A DNA stretch of 64,000 nt from Aureibaculum flavum (lineage in GTDB: Bacteria > Bacteroidota > Bacteroidia > Flavobacteriales > Flavobacteriaceae). Below, in pieces: positions 60,879 to 64,000 of this stretch (position 1 is its first letter; every line of letters starts with the position of its first letter). The stretch covers positions 620,001-684,000 of the forward strand of contig NZ_JAEHFJ010000001.1 of assembly GCF_016406085.1 (NCBI RefSeq), given 5' to 3'. Both the position numbers and the translations under genes were made by a program. The notes under the pieces were generated by a model. The model saw nothing but the letters and a program-made list of their open reading frames with translations, made no database searches and was not told where the DNA came from.

Positions 60879-61105
60879 AACAATAATTAGAATATGAAGT
60901 TGACAATCTTCATTTCCTCCACAAAAATTAAAAGTAGGTTTTGATCAATTATAACATTGTTTCTCTAAACCTTTCCATTTTAAAACAAGTAGCGTATTAA
61001 ACGAATATATAAGATTAATGTAACAATAATAATGATGTTAAACTTCATTCAGTTTACTAAGGTGTTTAAGCTAACTATCTAATCAATTATTATATTTTAT
61101 AAAAT

Positions 61106-61141
61106 AAAAAAGGAGCGATGTAAACATCGCTCCTTTTTTAT
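61106..61141 (-). terminator. Terminator of the FKBP gene (bidirectional)
   Basis: AAAAAAGGAGCGATGT, loop AA, ACATCGCTCCTTTTTT: a perfect ~16-bp stem with T-runs on both strands. It lies just beyond the FKBP stop; the porin gene ends 228 bases away. The rest of 60879-61105 shows nothing I can assign. Confidence 0.85.
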
Positions 61142-61164
61142 AGATAGTATTTGTTATGAAAATA

Positions 61165-61893
61165 CTACTTAACTATTTCTAACATTTCAACTTCAAAAAC
61201 TAAAGTTGCAAAAGGTTTTATAGGACCATTAGGTCTTGGAAAAGCTCCGTAAGCCAACTCTTGAGGTATAAAGAATTTGAATTTAGAACCTACTGGCATT
61301 AACTGTAAGCCTTCTGTCCATCCTTTTATTACTTGTCCAACACCAAATTCAGCTGGTACTCCTTTATCTACAGAACTATCAAATACAGTTCCGTCAATTA
61401 AAGTACCATGGTAATGAACTTTTACTTTAGATGTAGCCATTGGTTTTTCACCAGTACCTTCTTTCAAAACAATGTACTGTAAACCGCTATCCGTTGTTTT
61501 TACACCTTCTTTTGTTTTATTTTCAGCCAAGAATTTTTCACCTTCTGCTTTAATAGGAGCAAAATCTTTTTCAGCTTTTGCTAATGCTTCAGCTTGTTGC
61601 TTTTCTTGTTCTGCCATTTGCTTCCCTTGCATGTAAGCTCTAATAATACTATCTGTTTTTGCAGCAGGAATTAAAATATTCATTGAATCTGCTCCATTTC
61701 TATAACCTTGCATTACTAAATCATTATCAAGATCATCAAAAGTTTGTTTTAAACTAGAAGCTATATTTACACCTAAAGCATAACTTACTGAATCAATTTC
61801 AGTCTTTAATGCCTTTTTTGTAACACCTTGACTGTTACAAGAAAAAAGTACAGTTGACATTAATATAACTGTAAAAAATTTCACTATTTTCAT
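61165..61893 (-). CDS. FKBP-type peptidyl-prolyl cis-trans isomerase, lipoprotein (FkpA/Mip type)
   Basis: A 242-residue periplasmic-side or surface chaperone. Lipobox VLFSC with Cys19; N-terminal dimerisation domain (~25-130: [17 protein letters not shown] ... long helix of Gln/Glu/Lys/Ala) and C-terminal FKBP domain (~140-242: [55 protein letters not shown]). It speeds prolyl isomerisation in exported proteins. A -7 element lies 24 bases upstream. Confidence 0.95.
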   Translation of the reverse strand: MKIVKFFTVILMSTVLFSCNSQGVTKKALKTEIDSVSYALGVNIASSLKQTFDDLDNDLVMQGYRNGADSMNILIPAAKTDSIIRAYMQGKQMAEQEKQQAEALAKAEKDFAPIKAEGEKFLAENKTKEGVKTTDSGLQYIVLKEGTGEKPMATSKVKVHYHGTLIDGTVFDSSVDKGVPAEFGVGQVIKGWTEGLQLMPVGSKFKFFIPQELAYGAFPRPNGPIKPFATLVFEVEMLEIVK

Positions 61894-61917
61894 TTTATAT
61901 TATTTTTAAATTCGCCG

Positions 61918-61925
61918 CAAAACTA
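61918..61925 (-). promoter_or_regulatory. Candidate -7 element for the FKBP gene
   Basis: TAGTTTTG on the minus strand, 24 bases before the ATG. No clear -33. Confidence 0.45.
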
Positions 61926-62000
61926 AGGAATTTTAATCACTTATATTCATTGATTTAAATATTTTTATCGTTATAAGAATGGGTATTATAATCCAAAATA

Positions 62001-62032
62001 TTGGAATATCTCAAAAACAAAATATAACTTTG
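62001..62032 (+). promoter_or_regulatory. Bacteroidota-type promoter of ftcD
   Basis: TTG (62001-62003), 21 bases, TAACTTTG (62025-62032): both elements at accepted spacing. The only promoter in the window where -33 and -7 are both plain. Leader about 22 bases. Confidence 0.6.
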
Positions 62033-62060
62033 ATATTTATAACCTGTAAAGCATATTAAG

Positions 62061-63755
62061 ATGCAAAAACAATTGATAGAATGCGTACCAAATATTAGTG
62101 AAGGTCGCAATACCGAAAAAATTAATACCATAGCACATATTGTAGAGACGGTTGAAGGTGTAAAACTACTAGATATTGATCCTGGAAAAGCCACCAACCG
62201 TACCGTAATTACTTTTGTTGGCGAACCTGAGCAGGTTATTGAAGCCGCTTTTCAATTGATTAAGAAAGCTGCAGAATTAATTGACATGCGTTATCAAAAA
62301 GGCGAACATCCTAGGTTTGGTGCCACCGACGTGTGCCCTTTAGTACCAATTTCAGGAATTACATTAGAAGAAACGGCAAGATATGCCCATAAATTAGGAG
62401 AACGTGTTGGCAAAGAACTTGGCATTCCTGGATATTTTTATGAAACCGCAGCAAGAGAAAATAAACGAAAAAATTTAGCCAATTGCAGAGCTGGAGAATA
62501 TGAAGGCTTACCTAAAAAATTAATAGCCCCTGAATGGAAACCTGATTTTGGCCCAGCTGAATTTAATGACAGTGTTTCAAAAACAGGAGCCATAGCCATT
62601 TCTGCACGTGACTTTCTCATTGCCTATAATATCAACTTAAACACAACATCAACTCGAAGAGCAAATGCTATCGCTTTTGATATGCGTGAAGCCGGTAGAA
62701 TTAAAAGAGAAGGAAATCCAATTACAGGTAAAAAAGTAATAGATAATAATGGAGAGCCCGTTCGTATTCCTGGTAAATTAAAAGCGGTAAAAGGTATTGG
62801 TTGGTATATTGAAGAATATGGAATTGCACAAATTTCGTATAACTTGACTAATATTTCAATTACGCCCATGCACATCGCTTTTGATGAAACGGCAAAAATT
62901 GCCGAAGAAAGAGGATTGAGAGTAACGGGTTCTGAATTGGTTGGACTTATTCCTCTAAAAGCAATGTTGGCTGCTGCCGATTATTTTCTAGAAAAACAAC
63001 AACGTTCTCTAGGTATTTCTGAAAAAGAAAAAATAAAAATTGCTGTAAAATCACTTGGGTTAGATGATTTGAAACCGTTTAATCCTCAAGAAAAGATAAT
63101 AGAGTATGTATTGAATAAAGATGCTAGTAAAAAGCTTATTGATTTGTCTTTATCCGACTTTGCTGATGTAACCGCAAGTGAATCGGTTGCTCCTGGTGGT
63201 GGTTCTATTGCTGCTTATACGGGTGCTTTAGGTGCAGCTTTAGGAGCTATGGTTGCCAACTTGTCTTCTCATAAAGCCGGTTGGGATGATAAATGGAAAT
63301 ATTATTCAGATTGGGCGGAAAAAGGACAAGTATTTAAGACCAAATTACTCTTTTTAGTAGATGAAGATACGAATGCCTTTGGTAAAATTATTGACGGCTT
63401 TAGAATGCCTAAGAGTACCACTGAAGAAAAAGAACTCAGAAGACAGGCTATTGAAGATGCTACAAAATATGCCACTGAAATTCCATTTCAAGTTATGGAA
63501 ACAGCTTTTAAATCAATGGAAGTAATGCAAACAATGGTTAAAGAGGGTTTACCGAGTTCACTTTCTGATGCTGCTGTTGGCGTGTTATGTGCAAGAACTG
63601 CTGTAATTGGTGCTTATTTTAACGTGAAAATTAATGCTAAAGATTTAAAAGACAGGAATTTTGCTAAGGAAATTATCGCTAAAGCTGATAAAATATATAA
63701 CGAGACTTTACGCGTTGAAAAAGAAGTAATTGAATTTGTAAATAGTAAAATGTAG
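62061..63755 (+). CDS. ftcD: Glutamate formimidoyltransferase / formimidoyltetrahydrofolate cyclodeaminase
   Basis: A 564-residue bifunctional enzyme. N-terminal formiminotransferase (~1-325): ECVPNISEGRN, catalytic H83 in KGEHPRFGATDV. C-terminal cyclodeaminase (~350-564): FADVTASESVAPGGGSIAAYTGALGAAL, FRMPK. It moves the formimino group from formiminoglutamate (product of HutI) to tetrahydrofolate and releases ammonia. The order matches the animal-type fusion, also usual in Bacteroidota. Confidence 0.97.
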   Translation: MQKQLIECVPNISEGRNTEKINTIAHIVETVEGVKLLDIDPGKATNRTVITFVGEPEQVIEAAFQLIKKAAELIDMRYQKGEHPRFGATDVCPLVPISGITLEETARYAHKLGERVGKELGIPGYFYETAARENKRKNLANCRAGEYEGLPKKLIAPEWKPDFGPAEFNDSVSKTGAIAISARDFLIAYNINLNTTSTRRANAIAFDMREAGRIKREGNPITGKKVIDNNGEPVRIPGKLKAVKGIGWYIEEYGIAQISYNLTNISITPMHIAFDETAKIAEERGLRVTGSELVGLIPLKAMLAAADYFLEKQQRSLGISEKEKIKIAVKSLGLDDLKPFNPQEKIIEYVLNKDASKKLIDLSLSDFADVTASESVAPGGGSIAAYTGALGAALGAMVANLSSHKAGWDDKWKYYSDWAEKGQVFKTKLLFLVDEDTNAFGKIIDGFRMPKSTTEEKELRRQAIEDATKYATEIPFQVMETAFKSMEVMQTMVKEGLPSSLSDAAVGVLCARTAVIGAYFNVKINAKDLKDRNFAKEIIAKADKIYNETLRVEKEVIEFVNSKM

Positions 63756-63795
63756 TAAAGGAGTGTTAACATTTTTTTATATACTAATAAATATA

Positions 63796-63999
63796 TTACA
63801 TTTTAATAATGACATTTGTTTTTCTCAAATTAAAAATAGTGGAAACATGCACTATACAAATACATAAGAATATACCTAAATAACTAAAAAACAAAAACCA
63901 CATTATCGGTATAGTAGTCCACTTATTAATAAATTGAGGAAAGAGTAATCCTATTTCAGAGCTGAGCAATGCAAAGCCATAGCAGAACCAAAGTATTGG
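63796..63999 (-). CDS. C-terminal end of a multi-pass membrane protein (5' end outside window)
   Basis: The minus-strand frame is open from the window edge to a TAA at 63796 (67 residues). It reads PILWFCYGFALLSSEIGLLF, then PQFINKW, a second helix (IPIMWFLFFSYLGIFLCICIV) and a short basic tail (NLRKTNVIIKM). At least two membrane helices. No family can be named from this part. It converges with ftcD, 40 bases apart. Confidence 0.6.
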   Translation of the reverse strand, partial: PILWFCYGFALLSSEIGLLFPQFINKWTTIPIMWFLFFSYLGIFLCICIVHVSTIFNLRKTNVIIKM

Positions 64000-64000
64000 A

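Noticed and set aside
1-64000. tRNA or rRNA genes
   Set aside because: Reading both strands I found no T-loop/acceptor arrangement or rRNA core sequence; a tRNAscan run would settle it.

Overview
The window is AT-rich chromosomal DNA of a Bacteroidota member, most likely a marine Flavobacteriaceae species. The evidence is a secreted amidase ending in a type IX secretion (T9SS) sorting domain, several carboxypeptidase-regulatory/plug/beta-barrel outer membrane proteins, a CusA-type RND pump fused to an outer membrane factor, a LytS/LytTR two-component pair, class-typical -7 promoter elements (TAnnTTTG) and an absence of Shine-Dalgarno sequences. I saw no rRNA, tRNA, CRISPR array, prophage or intact insertion sequence.

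Layout. 1-1.8 kb: end of a DnaE-type polymerase overlapping a DinB (Pol IV) gene, a translesion pair. 1.8-3.7 kb: a secreted protein and a T9SS cell-wall amidase. 3.8-11.2 kb: a kynurenine catabolic run in the order kynureninase, kynurenine 3-monooxygenase, 2-aminomuconate deaminase (RidA family), aminomuconate-semialdehyde dehydrogenase, an atypical SDR protein, 3-hydroxyanthranilate dioxygenase and ACMS decarboxylase. Together these carry kynurenine through 3-hydroxyanthranilate to 4-oxalocrotonate. 11.5-13.8 kb: the reverse-strand tyrosine genes for homogentisate dioxygenase and 4-hydroxyphenylpyruvate dioxygenase. Short palindromic repeats sit between most genes from 6.5 to 11.5 kb, usually just ahead of the next start codon.

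14-21.5 kb: housekeeping genes (PLDc_N protein, NifU-like and Mrp Fe-S proteins, an Ig-like lipoprotein, ComF, a methyltransferase, a coiled-coil membrane protein, glycyl-tRNA synthetase). 21.7-26 kb: a four-gene molybdenum hydroxylase operon with its cofactor-maturation proteins (XdhC and MocA types). 26.2-28.5 kb: a GH20 hexosaminidase. 28.6-32 kb: a TetR regulator followed by a Tat-exported haloacid dehalogenase, a thioredoxin-fold protein, a DoxX-like protein and an SDR. 32-39.4 kb: two duplicated outer-membrane-like proteins and a heavy-metal efflux locus (adaptor, RND-OMF fusion, His-rich small protein). 40-42.2 kb: LytS/LytTR signalling pair.

43-64 kb: a very large outer membrane beta-barrel protein, MGMT and TatD repair/nuclease genes, an ArsC-like protein, two paralogous TonB-receptor-like proteins flanking a 54-residue membrane protein, fumarase, guanine deaminase, DinB-family hydrolase divergent from hutI, an Amidase_3 protein, a porin, an FKBP isomerase and the bifunctional formiminotransferase-cyclodeaminase. 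hutI and ftcD cover the last steps of histidine degradation; the other hut genes are not here. The last 200 bases hold the C-terminal end of an unidentified membrane protein on the minus strand.

The observations I would check first are the SDR protein in the kynurenine cluster that lacks the catalytic Tyr and Lys, the two ~140-bp palindromic elements with a shared two-hairpin end that supply the leaders of two genes in that pathway, the RND-OMF fusion with a complete internal signal peptide, and the two near-leaderless promoter/start arrangements at glyS and the tetR gene.
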